Source of the DNA: Dankookia rubra
GTDB taxonomy: Bacteria; Pseudomonadota; Alphaproteobacteria; Acetobacterales; Acetobacteraceae
Length of the DNA stretch: 64,000 bases
Assembly (NCBI RefSeq): GCF_004355005.1
Contig: NZ_SMSJ01000001.1
Coordinates: 124,001 to 188,000, forward strand
Direction of reading: 5' to 3'
A program made the translations under genes and the position numbers. Below the pieces are notes generated by a model. It searched no databases, was not told the origin of the DNA, and saw only the letters and a program-made list of their open reading frames with translations. This document shows, one piece after another, positions 1 through 7,981 of the stretch (position 1 is the first letter of the stretch; every line of letters starts with the position of its first letter).

Positions 1-269
1 GGCGCCGGCAAACCCGTCGCCTTGGCGGCCCGAGCCACCACCCGGCTGTCCAGCAGCCGCAGCATGGCATCGGCATAGAGGGGCCGTAACCCAGGCTGCC
101 GCTGGATCCGAACGAGGTGATCGGCATTAGGGGTCACGACATAGCCGAACGGCGCATTCACCGGGCGTGCCGCCAGCCACCCGAGTACCGCGCCGAGCGA
201 CAGGTCGGCGAAGTCGAGCCCTAGAAGCGAGACGGTCGGAACTTCCGATTGTACCTGATCAAAGGGCAA
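1..269 (-). CDS. WecG/TagA/CpsF-family glycosyltransferase (N-terminal part, runs off the window)
   Basis: About 89 codons of the N-terminus are visible; the rest lies beyond the left edge. The motif TPNADHLVRIQRQPGLRPLY followed by a 'DAMLRLLDSRVV' segment matches the start of the WecG/TagA/CpsF fold, whose members (for example xanthan GumM) add a sugar to a lipid-linked oligosaccharide at the cytoplasmic membrane. No ATG exists in the frame. The best start is a TTG at 269, giving an 11-nt overlap with the stop region of the upstream beta-barrel gene and implying translational coupling. The remaining genes of the EPS locus support a polysaccharide role. The family is fairly sure; the sugar and acceptor are unknown. 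Confidence 0.8.
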   Translation of the reverse strand, partial: MPFDQVQSEVPTVSLLGLDFADLSLGAVLGWLAARPVNAPFGYVVTPNADHLVRIQRQPGLRPLYADAMLRLLDSRVVARAAKATGLPA

Positions 270-1530
270 CGCGGAGACGGACCTGGAAGAGGTTGCGATC
301 GAATTCAGGGATGCCATTGCTCGCTTCGAAACGACGAGAATAGGCGTAGGTTCCGATCACCGTCAGGTTCCGATTAACCAGGTACCGCGCGGTTGCGGTG
401 AAGATACCGTCAAAGGCGGTCTGGTTCGGACTTTGGTACTCACGGTAGTCGGCACGGAAGTCACCGCTGAGGATCACGTTGCGCAGCAACTCGTGGTCAA
501 CGCCGATGCCGCCCTGGGTGCGATTGAAGCTGACCGCGTCGGCACGGATCGATTCCTCAATGGTCCTGGCGACGTTGAAACGCACCGTTGTCAGGAGGGT
601 CGGCGCCCAGGTCAGCTGTCCTTCGATGGCCGGTCCGGCGAAGTTCTTCAGGTTGGGATCCTTATAGCTTCTCTCCCGCCAGCCGAAGGCAACGCGGCCC
701 TGCCAAACTCCGTCGAAATCGTAGGTGAAGCCCCCCAGCACCTCCCAGGTAAAGCTGTTCCGCCCCTGGGAGATTTGGTTCTGGTAGCTGATGTCCTGGA
801 TCCGGAAGATCACATTGGCAAAGCGGCCCTGGGAGAAGGCGTAACTGGTGCCGAGCGCGCCGATCGTGGTGTCGAAGTCGTTCTGTGAGATGCGATTTGG
901 CACCCCGCCGATCACTACGTCTTGGTAGCGGTAGGTCCGGTGCAGGCCGGTGCCCACCAGCCCAATGCGGCCAAACTGGGTGGTGCCGGTGGCCTGGAAT
1001 TCGTCCGAATCATAGGGCACGGGCCGAGTAATCCCGGCCGACTGCACGTCGATGCTGTTGACGTCGAGGTGGTCGCGATAATGCCGGTAACGTGCCTCGG
1101 CATTAGTCACTGAATTGAAATCGTAGCGACCGTAGCCACCCACGTCCCAATCAATCCAGTCATAGCCGCTGTTGTTAAAATATTGCCTGCTGTCCATATT
1201 CCCGGAGACGCCGACACCGTGCCGCGTCCAGTTGCTGTCAAGACTTGCGGCCGCAGCCTCATCCATGAAGCCGTCAGACTTCTTGTTGGTCTTGGTACCT
1301 TCGAGGTTGCTGTCGTACCCTGGCCCGCCATCGATCTGGCCAGTAAGGGTGAAAGCGCCGAGGCGGACACCGAGCGGGTTGTAGTCCCGCCGCTGCCGGG
1401 ACGTGACGGTCACCCCACGTTCGACATCTTGGCGCGAGATGCCGCTATCTGCCTGGGCTGCCGCGTCTGAAAGCGGCAGCGCCCCAAGAAAGACTGCGCC
1501 AGCGACCCAGGCTGGAATCCTGCTCACCAT
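259..1530 (-). CDS. Outer-membrane beta-barrel protein of the EPS locus (BBP2-like)
   Basis: About 423 residues. The start is placed at 1530, where a signal peptide follows (MVSRIPAWVAGAVFLGALPL, cleavage near ...SDAAAQ). An in-frame start at 1650 would put 40 unlikely residues in front. The mature part is an alternation of short amphipathic strands rich in Tyr, Arg, Asp and Gly (RYRHYRDHLDV, FTWEVLGGFTYDF, VIGTYAYSRRFE) and ends in a strand with hydrophobic last residues, as expected for a barrel. Proteins of the putative beta-barrel porin 2 type commonly sit in EPS gene clusters and may help the polymer cross the outer membrane. It overlaps the downstream glycosyltransferase start. Function is inferred from fold and context only. 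Confidence 0.75.
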   Translation of the reverse strand: MVSRIPAWVAGAVFLGALPLSDAAAQADSGISRQDVERGVTVTSRQRRDYNPLGVRLGAFTLTGQIDGGPGYDSNLEGTKTNKKSDGFMDEAAAASLDSNWTRHGVGVSGNMDSRQYFNNSGYDWIDWDVGGYGRYDFNSVTNAEARYRHYRDHLDVNSIDVQSAGITRPVPYDSDEFQATGTTQFGRIGLVGTGLHRTYRYQDVVIGGVPNRISQNDFDTTIGALGTSYAFSQGRFANVIFRIQDISYQNQISQGRNSFTWEVLGGFTYDFDGVWQGRVAFGWRERSYKDPNLKNFAGPAIEGQLTWAPTLLTTVRFNVARTIEESIRADAVSFNRTQGGIGVDHELLRNVILSGDFRADYREYQSPNQTAFDGIFTATARYLVNRNLTVIGTYAYSRRFEASNGIPEFDRNLFQVRLRVAL

Positions 1531-1899
1531 GCACCCCCCAAATCCCACGACCGGTTTGCTACCATGCGGCGGCGGCGGAGGACAAACCGCAACGATCACG
1601 TTCGGTCGCGCGGCGATAAGCAACTCGGCATGTGTCCTGGAAGACCACATATTGGGTCACTAAGACGCGCATTGACGTGCGGGGGACGCCCATGGCCTTC
1701 CGCTTAGGTTACAGTCCATCATGGTTTGTGGGTTAAGGCTTGCAATTCGGGTCGCCGCACGTGCGTATTCGGCCCGTCGCCGCCCCGCGCCTTGGTCGCA
1801 CGGAGCAGCCCCTGTTCGCGCCAAAGGGTGTCGCGAAGGCACTTGGCGGCAGCGAAGCATGGCGCTGCCCGCATTGGCAGCCCGATTCGGAGCCTTGAG
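1531..1899. other. Divergent intergenic region, EPS barrel / type I secretion operon
   Basis: This 369-bp stretch separates two divergent transcription units and should carry both promoters. An open frame continues upstream of 1900 to about 1726, but its Arg/Cys/Pro-rich translation looks non-coding. I see no convincing -35/-10 pair or operator palindrome by eye. Confidence 0.5.
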
Positions 1900-2331
1900 A
1901 TGGCCACGACCACTGCATTGCGGCCGGAAATGTCCGGACCGACAGAGATACTTCACACTCAAGAGCCATCCGCTCGCGATGTCGGCATTTATACCGCGGG
2001 GCGCCCTCCCGAGGATCGCGTCCTGAATCTCCTAGCCTTCGCCATCGCCACGGAAGCCGGCCATCCGCTGACACCCGAAGGGATCGAGCAGTCCCGCCAA
2101 GCCGCGGGGTCGGCGCTCAGCGACCACGCTTTCCGCTACCTGCACAACACCATCGACCAGATCCGCCGCGAGGCGGCGGCCGAGCAGCTTGCCAAGCTGC
2201 CCCGGCCGCCCGGCTTCGGCGCCATCCTGCTGGCCAATCTCGTCGCGCTGGCGATCGCCGGCGGGCTGGCCGCCTGGCTGGCGCTTCACCCCGCAACCCT
2301 GGCCGGCCTCGCCGGCCTCCTCGCAGGCTGA
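1900..2331 (+). CDS. Small protein with C-terminal membrane anchor, type I secretion operon
   Basis: 143 residues of unrecognised family. The ATG at 1900 is preferred because it has an SD-like GGAG about 7 nt upstream and begins a sensible sequence (MATTTALRPEMSG); the frame is open further upstream. The N-terminal two thirds is polar, with a probable alpha-helical segment (residues about 60-115, ending HNTIDQIRREAAAEQLAKL). A single hydrophobic segment (residues about 117-143, FGAILLANLVALAIAGGLAA) reaches almost to the C-terminus, so it is probably a tail-anchored inner-membrane protein. It ends 3 nt before the ABC transporter gene, so it is probably co-translated and may be an accessory factor of that exporter. 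No function is assigned. Confidence 0.65.
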   Translation: MATTTALRPEMSGPTEILHTQEPSARDVGIYTAGRPPEDRVLNLLAFAIATEAGHPLTPEGIEQSRQAAGSALSDHAFRYLHNTIDQIRREAAAEQLAKLPRPPGFGAILLANLVALAIAGGLAAWLALHPATLAGLAGLLAG

Positions 2332-2334
2332 CGC

Positions 2335-4101
2335 ATGTCCTATGCACGGATTGCCGGAGCTTCCGCCGGCTTCGAGAATGCCACCGCCACGCCGCTGCAG
2401 CGCGCGCTGCGCGCCTGCCGCAAGCAGTTCGTCCTGGTCGGCATCTTCAGCGGCGTGGTCAACCTGCTGCAGCTCACCACTTCCATCTACATGATGCAGG
2501 TGTTCGACCGGGTGCTGGCCAGCCGCATCCTGGACACGCTGTACTTCCTCTCGCTTATCGCCGTTGTCGCCACCTTGGTGCTCGCCCTGCTGGAAGCGGT
2601 GCGCGGACAGGTCATGCAGCGGGTGGCCGCCTGGATCGAGCAGCGGGTCGCCCCCGAAGGTTTCGTCCGCGCCATCGAAAGCACCCTGCGCGGCCGCCCC
2701 TATCGGATGGAGGCGCTGCGCGACCTCGCGGTCTGCCGCAGCTTCCTCGGCTCTGCGGGCGCGCTGTCGCTCTATGACGTGCCCTGGGTGCCGATCTATC
2801 TCGGTTTCATCTTCATGCTTCACCCTATTATGGGCTGCATTGCCCTGGCCGGCGCGGTGATCCTTTTCGGCCTGACCCTGACCAGTGAGCTCTCGACTTC
2901 TAAGCTGCTGCGGGAAGCCAATACCGCCGCGATGAGCTCGCAGCGCCGGGCGGAAAGCATCACCCGCAATGCCGAGGTGATCGACAGCATGGGCATGTTG
3001 CCGGCGGTGATTGGCCAGTGGCGGGACTCCGTCGCGGCCATGACCGTGCCACAGCAGCGCGCCGCGGACCGCGCCGCAATGCTGGTCGCCGCGACCAAAT
3101 TCTTTCGCTTGGCGGTGCAGATCGCCATCCTCGGCGTCGGCGCCTACCTGGTCCTGCAACAGGAACTGACCTCGGGCGCCTCGATCGCCGGCTCGATCAT
3201 CATGGGGCGGGCGCTTGCCCCGGTGGAGCAGCTGATCGGCGGCTGGAAGCAGCTGGTGCAGGCGCGGCAGTCCTTCCGCCGGCTGCAGGCCTTCCTGACC
3301 CAGCCGCGGCTCCGCCCCGCCGGCATGCCGCTTCCGGAGCCGACCGGCCGGGTCAGCGTCGAGCGCGTCTCCTATGCCTTCCCTGGCCAGAGCCAGGCCC
3401 TGATCAAGGGCGTGAACTTCTCCCTCGAGCCGGGCGAGAGCCTGGCGATCATCGGCCCGTCCGCCGCCGGTAAGACCACGCTTATCCGCCTGCTCATCGG
3501 CACGCTGCCGGCCTCCGCGGGCACGGTCCGCCTCGACGGGGCCGACGTCTATCAATGGATGCGGGAGGATTTCGGCCGCCACGTCGGCTACCTGCCGCAG
3601 GATGTCGAGCTGTTCGACGGCACGGTCTTCAACAACATCGCCCGCATGGCGGAAGCCGAGCCCGGAGCCGTATACGAGGCCGCCAAGCTCGCGGGCTGCC
3701 ACGACATGATCCTACGCCTGCAGAATGGCTACGACACCCAGATCGGCGATGGCGGCCAGCACCTGTCGGGCGGCCAGCGCCAGCTGGTCGGTCTCGCCCG
3801 GGCCATGTTTGGGCGGCCCAAGCTGATCGTGCTCGACGAGCCGAACAGCAACCTCGACGGTGATTCCGAAGCGGCGCTGACCGCGGCGCTGGAGCGGCTG
3901 AAGGGACAGGGCACCACGGTGATCCTGGTCTCCCACCGGCCGACCCTGGTGCAGGGAGTCGACAAGGTGCTGCTGCTGAAGGACGGCGCGCTCGAGATGT
4001 TCGGTCCGCGCGCCGAAGTCCTGAAACGCCTGATGGGCCCGCGCCCGACGGAAGTGGCCCCGCCGCAACCCAGCCAGCGCCTTGAGGGGAGTGCCGCCTG
4101 A
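2335..4101 (+). CDS. Type I secretion system permease/ATPase (PrtD/PrsD family)
   Basis: 588 residues. An N-terminal ABC membrane domain (helices within about 35-320, beginning QFVLVGIFSGVVNLLQLTTS) is fused to a nucleotide-binding domain. The Walker A GPSAAGKTT lies near residue 375, the signature LSGGQRQ near 478, and the Walker B LIVLDEP near 497, followed by NSNLD and the switch histidine (VSHRP). There is no N-terminal C39 peptidase-like domain. The stretch 'YQWMREDFGRHVGYLPQDVELFDGTV' region is characteristic of PrtD-type exporters of RTX proteins and proteases. Its stop overlaps the adaptor start by one base (TGATG). No TolC-like outer-membrane factor is nearby. In Rhizobium, PrsD-PrsE exports EPS glycanases, which fits the EPS surroundings here. 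Confidence 0.93.
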   Translation: MSYARIAGASAGFENATATPLQRALRACRKQFVLVGIFSGVVNLLQLTTSIYMMQVFDRVLASRILDTLYFLSLIAVVATLVLALLEAVRGQVMQRVAAWIEQRVAPEGFVRAIESTLRGRPYRMEALRDLAVCRSFLGSAGALSLYDVPWVPIYLGFIFMLHPIMGCIALAGAVILFGLTLTSELSTSKLLREANTAAMSSQRRAESITRNAEVIDSMGMLPAVIGQWRDSVAAMTVPQQRAADRAAMLVAATKFFRLAVQIAILGVGAYLVLQQELTSGASIAGSIIMGRALAPVEQLIGGWKQLVQARQSFRRLQAFLTQPRLRPAGMPLPEPTGRVSVERVSYAFPGQSQALIKGVNFSLEPGESLAIIGPSAAGKTTLIRLLIGTLPASAGTVRLDGADVYQWMREDFGRHVGYLPQDVELFDGTVFNNIARMAEAEPGAVYEAAKLAGCHDMILRLQNGYDTQIGDGGQHLSGGQRQLVGLARAMFGRPKLIVLDEPNSNLDGDSEAALTAALERLKGQGTTVILVSHRPTLVQGVDKVLLLKDGALEMFGPRAEVLKRLMGPRPTEVAPPQPSQRLEGSAA

Positions 4102-5510
4102 TGAGCGTGACCACGGAAACCCAGACCGCGCTCGCCCCGGCAGCACCGCGCACCCTGGCACCGCTGCCGAAACATGATTTGGGCACCAACCTGCCGCCCT
4201 TCCCGGCCCATCCGCTGCTGGACGCGACGGCGCCGCGGACCAGCATGCCGCTGCTCTTCGGCCTTGGGGTCTTCCTGGTCTTCGTTGTCGGTTTCGGCGT
4301 CTGGGCCGGCTGGGCGCCGCTGGCGGAAGCTTCGGTCGCGCCTGGCACCATCAAGGTCGAGGGCACCCGCCGGACCATCCAGCACCTGGAAGGCGGCTTG
4401 GTGCGGGAGCTCCTCGCCCGCGACGGCGCCAAGGTGAAGGCCGGCGACGTCATCATGCGGCTCGACCCGGCCCAATCGGACAGCGTGCTCGAGATGCAGC
4501 GGGCGCAGCGCTGGGCGCTGCTGGCACAGGATGCCCGGCTGGAGGCCGAGATCGGGCGCGCCACCCAGATCACCTTCCCCGAGGACCTGCGGACCAGCGC
4601 CGACCCGCGCGCCATGGAGGCGGTGACCGGCCAGCGCGCCCTGTTCGAGGCGCGGCAGGCAAACCTGAACAGCCAGGTCCAGGTTCTGCAGGCCCGCGTC
4701 GACCAGCAGCTGGGCTTCATCTCCGGCGCGAAGGGCCAGCTTAATGCCACGCGGCAGCAGCTGGTCTTCGCCAAGCAGGAAGAGCAGATGCGCCGCAGCC
4801 TAGTCGCCCAGGGACTCGGGCGCCTGCCGGAGCTGCTGGCGCTGCAGCGCGCGACCGCCTCGCTCGAAGGCACGATGGATGACCTGAACGGCCAGATCGT
4901 CCGGGCCAATGCTTCGATCGACGAGTCCCGCAAGCAGATCCAAACTACCATTGACCAGCGTCTCGCCGAGGCGGCCACCGACCGCCGCGACGTCCGCGCC
5001 AAGCTGACGGACGTGGAGGAGAAGCTGCGGGCCGCCGTTGACGTGTCCGCGCGGCGCGACATCGTCGCGCCGGAGGACGGCACGCTGGTCAACCAGAAGA
5101 TCTTCACCGTCGGGGCCGTGGTCAAGCCGGGCGACACGATCTTTGATCTTGTGCCGGCGAAAGACCGCTTGGTGGCCGAGGTGAACGTCCAGCCGATGGA
5201 TATCGACGTGGTCTATCCCGGTCTGAAGGCGGAGGTGCGGCTGCCGGCCTTCAAGCAGCGGCTGGTGCCGTTCCTGCACGGACACGTGACCTGGGTCGCC
5301 GCCGACGTCACCATCAACGAGCAGTCGCGGCAACAATACTATCGCGCCTATGTCCTCATCGATCCGGACCAGCTCGCGCACCTGCCGAACGTGTTCCTGA
5401 CCCCCGGCATGCCGGTGGAAGCCCATATCCAGATCGGCCAGCGGACCTTCTGGCGCTATATCACCCAGCCGTTGCGGGACAGCTTCGGCCGCGCCTTCCG
5501 CGAACAGTAG
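4101..5510 (+). CDS. HlyD-family type I secretion periplasmic adaptor (PrtE/PrsE type)
   Basis: 469 residues. A cytoplasmic N-terminus with a Pro/Ala-rich stretch precedes one transmembrane helix (about 50-72, LLFGLGVFLVFVVGFGVW). A lipoyl-type half-motif follows (GTIKVEGTRRTIQHLEGG...DGAKVKAGDVIMRLDP), then a long coiled-coil hairpin (about 130-315), the second lipoyl half (RRDIVAPEDGTLVN...GAVVKPGDTIFDLVP) and a beta-barrel C-terminal domain ending in the family's typical TFWRYITQPLRDSF. It bridges the inner-membrane ABC exporter and an outer-membrane TolC-type channel. It is translationally coupled to the ABC gene by a one-base overlap. The family is clear; the substrate is not. Confidence 0.93.
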   Translation: MSVTTETQTALAPAAPRTLAPLPKHDLGTNLPPFPAHPLLDATAPRTSMPLLFGLGVFLVFVVGFGVWAGWAPLAEASVAPGTIKVEGTRRTIQHLEGGLVRELLARDGAKVKAGDVIMRLDPAQSDSVLEMQRAQRWALLAQDARLEAEIGRATQITFPEDLRTSADPRAMEAVTGQRALFEARQANLNSQVQVLQARVDQQLGFISGAKGQLNATRQQLVFAKQEEQMRRSLVAQGLGRLPELLALQRATASLEGTMDDLNGQIVRANASIDESRKQIQTTIDQRLAEAATDRRDVRAKLTDVEEKLRAAVDVSARRDIVAPEDGTLVNQKIFTVGAVVKPGDTIFDLVPAKDRLVAEVNVQPMDIDVVYPGLKAEVRLPAFKQRLVPFLHGHVTWVAADVTINEQSRQQYYRAYVLIDPDQLAHLPNVFLTPGMPVEAHIQIGQRTFWRYITQPLRDSFGRAFREQ

Positions 5511-5519
5511 CCGGACCAG

Positions 5520-5547
5520 GCCGGGCGGTGCTACCTCGCCGCCCGGC
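5520..5547 (+). terminator. Hairpin after the type I secretion adaptor gene
   Basis: A 9-bp perfect inverted repeat (GCCGGGCGG at 5520-5528, CCGCCCGGC at 5539-5547) with a 10-nt loop lies 10 nt after the adaptor stop. There is no U-tract, so it may act as an attenuating or mRNA-stabilising hairpin rather than a strict intrinsic terminator. Confidence 0.45.
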
Positions 5548-5614
5548 GCGACGCCTTGCACAACGCGATACGATGCACCATCAGTAGCGCGATGCGCGCT
5601 CCGGAGCCGATAAC

Positions 5615-5893
5615 ATGACCAATGGTCCCACGCTTTTCTGCGACGGCATCCTCGACGGCAGCGTCACCTTCGGCGTAGCCCGGCTGACTCTTGCTCAGAC
5701 CGGGGCGGATGGGAAGCCGATCGCCGCCGGGCAGCTCATCGTCCCGCTCGTGCAGCTGCCAGGCCTGGTCAATGGGCTCGCCGGCTTGCTCAAGCAGGTA
5801 GAGACCCGGATGCGGGAGCAGCAGGCCCAGCAGCCCGCCGCCGAAGCCCCTGCCGGCGCTGCGGCGCCGGCCAGCGCCTTCCGCTTCGGCTGA
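5615..5893 (+). CDS. Small unknown protein between type I secretion and glycanase genes
   Basis: 92 residues, not recognised. The start ATG has a GGAG about 8 nt upstream. No signal peptide is visible. The first half is beta-rich (LFCDGILDGSVTFGVARLTL), then a hydrophobic/helical stretch (LVQLPGLVNGLAGLLKQVET) and an Ala/Pro/Gln-rich low-complexity tail. It lies 10 nt before the GH5-like gene, so both are probably co-transcribed. It could be a regulator or accessory protein of the EPS or secretion machinery; there is no sequence basis to choose. Confidence 0.6.
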   Translation: MTNGPTLFCDGILDGSVTFGVARLTLAQTGADGKPIAAGQLIVPLVQLPGLVNGLAGLLKQVETRMREQQAQQPAAEAPAGAAAPASAFRFG

Positions 5894-5903
5894 CGGTGAG
5901 GCC

Positions 5904-6815
5904 GTGGCGCTGGACGTCGCGCCGCACTTTCCCCGCCGCTACTTCCTAGCGGCATCCCTGCTGGCTGCCGGGCCGGCCGCAGCACAGCCAGGCGATCTCC
6001 GCACCCGGCTGTCGCGCCTGCGTTGCGGTGCCAATCTTGAGCGCTGGTTTCCGGTTGCCCGCGACAACCATCCCCGCCGGCTCGGCCGCGACTGGTGGCG
6101 GGATTTCCGCGCCGTCGGCTTCGACCATGTGCGGATGTTTGTCCCTGGCGGCGGCGGTGGCAGCGAGCTGATGGAGCTGTTCCGACAGGCGATCGAAGAT
6201 GCCAATGCAGCCGGGCTGCCGGTGCTCTTCGGCCTCAACGACATCATCCAGCAGGACACGCCGGCGGTCCAGGAATGGGACCGGCTGGCGTCCCGCGCTC
6301 GCTTTTTCGGCAGCCGCACCGACCCGGATATGGTGGCCCTGGCTCCGCTGAACGAGCCGGCCTTCGAGACCACGGCCGCATGGCTGCCGATCCGTAACCG
6401 GATGCTGGCTACCCTGCGCGATGCCGCGCCGCGCCACCTGCTCGTATGGGGCGGGCGGGAATGGAACAGTCTGCGCTCCCTGCTCGAGATCGCACCGCCG
6501 GCCGATCCCTGGACCATTGCGGAGGTGCACGATTATGCAGGCGGTCGGAGCGCCGAGGTCCGGAAGCGCTTCGCCGCCGCAGCAACCTGGCGGGACCGGC
6601 ACGGGATCCCCGTGGTGGTCACCGAATACAATGGCTCAGGCCGAAACCAGACCAACCGCGCCGCTTGGACACAGGACCTGCAGGAAGGTCTGCCGGCACT
6701 CCGCAGCCTCGGCCTGCCCGTGACGCTGTGGTCCTATAGCCACGGCAGCTGGTACCGCATGCAACAGGGCGACGGGCCATCCCCCTACCCCGAGGTGCGG
6801 GCACTGCTGGGCTGA
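5904..6815 (+). CDS. Secreted GH5-like glycoside hydrolase (cellulase superfamily)
   Basis: 303 residues from a GTG start at 5904. The N-terminus has a twin-arginine-like signal (PRRYFLAASLLAAGPAAAQ). The (beta/alpha)8-type body begins GANLERWFPV. The acid/base glutamate is in LNEP (E151) and the nucleophile in VVVTEYNGSG (E241), the usual GH5/clan A spacing; H206 in EVHDY and the late WSYSHGSWY region resemble substrate-cleft residues. It should hydrolyse beta-glucan-like linkages in the periplasm or outside. In EPS operons such enzymes trim or release polymer, or control its length. Its 3' end overlaps the convergent acyltransferase gene by 31 nt. Confidence 0.82.
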   Translation: MALDVAPHFPRRYFLAASLLAAGPAAAQPGDLRTRLSRLRCGANLERWFPVARDNHPRRLGRDWWRDFRAVGFDHVRMFVPGGGGGSELMELFRQAIEDANAAGLPVLFGLNDIIQQDTPAVQEWDRLASRARFFGSRTDPDMVALAPLNEPAFETTAAWLPIRNRMLATLRDAAPRHLLVWGGREWNSLRSLLEIAPPADPWTIAEVHDYAGGRSAEVRKRFAAAATWRDRHGIPVVVTEYNGSGRNQTNRAAWTQDLQEGLPALRSLGLPVTLWSYSHGSWYRMQQGDGPSPYPEVRALLG

Positions 6816-7909
6816 GGCGCAACGAGCGCCGCCGGCTGCCGCCGATTGGCCCAAGCCAGGATCCAGCGATGCGCCGGTACCTCCACCCATCGCCAGGCGC
6901 ACCAGCCGACCGCGAGCGTCGCGGCGAAGCCGGCTGCCATCAGGGCCACCCGACCGCCGAAGCCGGGGTCGGCCAGGCGCAGCAGGCCGACCACGGCAGC
7001 CTCGACGAAGACCCAGCTTAGGTAGATGCCGAAGGATGCTTCCCCAAGCCGGAGCAACAGGTCCGGCCGGGCCGGCGGGAGGCTGTCAGGCCGTGGCTCG
7101 CTCAGCTCCGACTGCCAGATACCAATCATTGCACCGGCCAAGCCGAGGACCGTCAGCGCATCTTCCCGCAGCCAGAGGCCCAGCGGCAGGCCGGCCATGG
7201 CCAGCCAGGGCAAGGCTCGCGGAAGCCGGCCCTCCGTCGCTAGCCGCCCGAGCCCGAGGCCAAGCAGGAACTCGAGGCCGAAGCGCACCAGCCCGTAGGT
7301 CAGCGTGTAATTCAACCCGCCGATCGGACCGAACAGGCTCAGCCAGGTAAGGCCGGCCAAGCCCAGCACCGGGACCAGCGGCACCACCGCCCGCGGCAGC
7401 CGCAGCAGGGCCACCAAAAGCAACGGGAAAGCCAGGTAGCCCGCCCACTCGACCGAGAGTGCCCAGGACGGGTAGTTCCAGGTGAACCGGTCTGTCGTTT
7501 CCCAACCATGCACAAGGAAGAATTGAAGGACGAAGTCGCGCAGGCCAAATCGTTCCGGCGCGCGGATTGCTACACCGAACGTCATGGCCAACCCGACCAA
7601 GAGCGCAAGCGCCAGCAGCGCCAACGCATGCAGTGGCCAGATCTTCGCCACCCGGCGCAGCAGGAAACGGCTTATACCGGCGACCCCGCTCGGCGGGCGC
7701 GTGCCGTAGCCAAGCCAAAGCGCGAAACCCGAGAGCAGGAAAAAGCCGTCGACGCCCAGGTAGCCGCGCCAGACCACCGGCGCGAGCCAGGTCCAGGTAT
7801 CGGTCACATGCAGCGGCAGGTTGAGGTGATACACGATCACCCAGCCAATCAGGAAAAAGCGCAGCCGCGTGAGCCCCGCATGCCGCTGCCCCGAACCCGT
7901 CGCCTGCAT
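6785..7909 (-). CDS. Acyltransferase 3 family (OafA/YrhL type) membrane protein
   Basis: 374 residues if started at the ATG at 7909 (MQATGSGQRHAGLTRLRF); a longer frame starts at 7975. About ten hydrophobic helices are seen. Family marks are RLRFFLIGWVIVYH (the catalytic histidine of the first helix) and WRGYLGVDGFFLLSGF (the R-x-x-x-R-like/GVDxFFxLSG motif). Such enzymes transfer acetyl or other acyl groups from the cytoplasm onto extracytoplasmic sugars, so this is a likely EPS-decorating enzyme. It is convergent with the GH5 gene and divergent from the polymerase-like gene. Substrate unknown. Confidence 0.87.
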   Translation of the reverse strand: MQATGSGQRHAGLTRLRFFLIGWVIVYHLNLPLHVTDTWTWLAPVVWRGYLGVDGFFLLSGFALWLGYGTRPPSGVAGISRFLLRRVAKIWPLHALALLALALLVGLAMTFGVAIRAPERFGLRDFVLQFFLVHGWETTDRFTWNYPSWALSVEWAGYLAFPLLLVALLRLPRAVVPLVPVLGLAGLTWLSLFGPIGGLNYTLTYGLVRFGLEFLLGLGLGRLATEGRLPRALPWLAMAGLPLGLWLREDALTVLGLAGAMIGIWQSELSEPRPDSLPPARPDLLLRLGEASFGIYLSWVFVEAAVVGLLRLADPGFGGRVALMAAGFAATLAVGWCAWRWVEVPAHRWILAWANRRQPAALVAPQPSSARTSG

Positions 7910-7981
7910 CACCCCGAGGTTCCTCACCTGACACAACCCTGATTTGGCCTGTCCCCCGACCGCATGGGACAACACCGTTGC

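Noticed and set aside
2032-3702. 556-codon minus-strand open frame opposite the type I ABC exporter
   Set aside because: Arg/Gln/His-rich translation without motifs; it is the GC-driven antisense shadow of the exporter gene, whose ABC motifs are complete.
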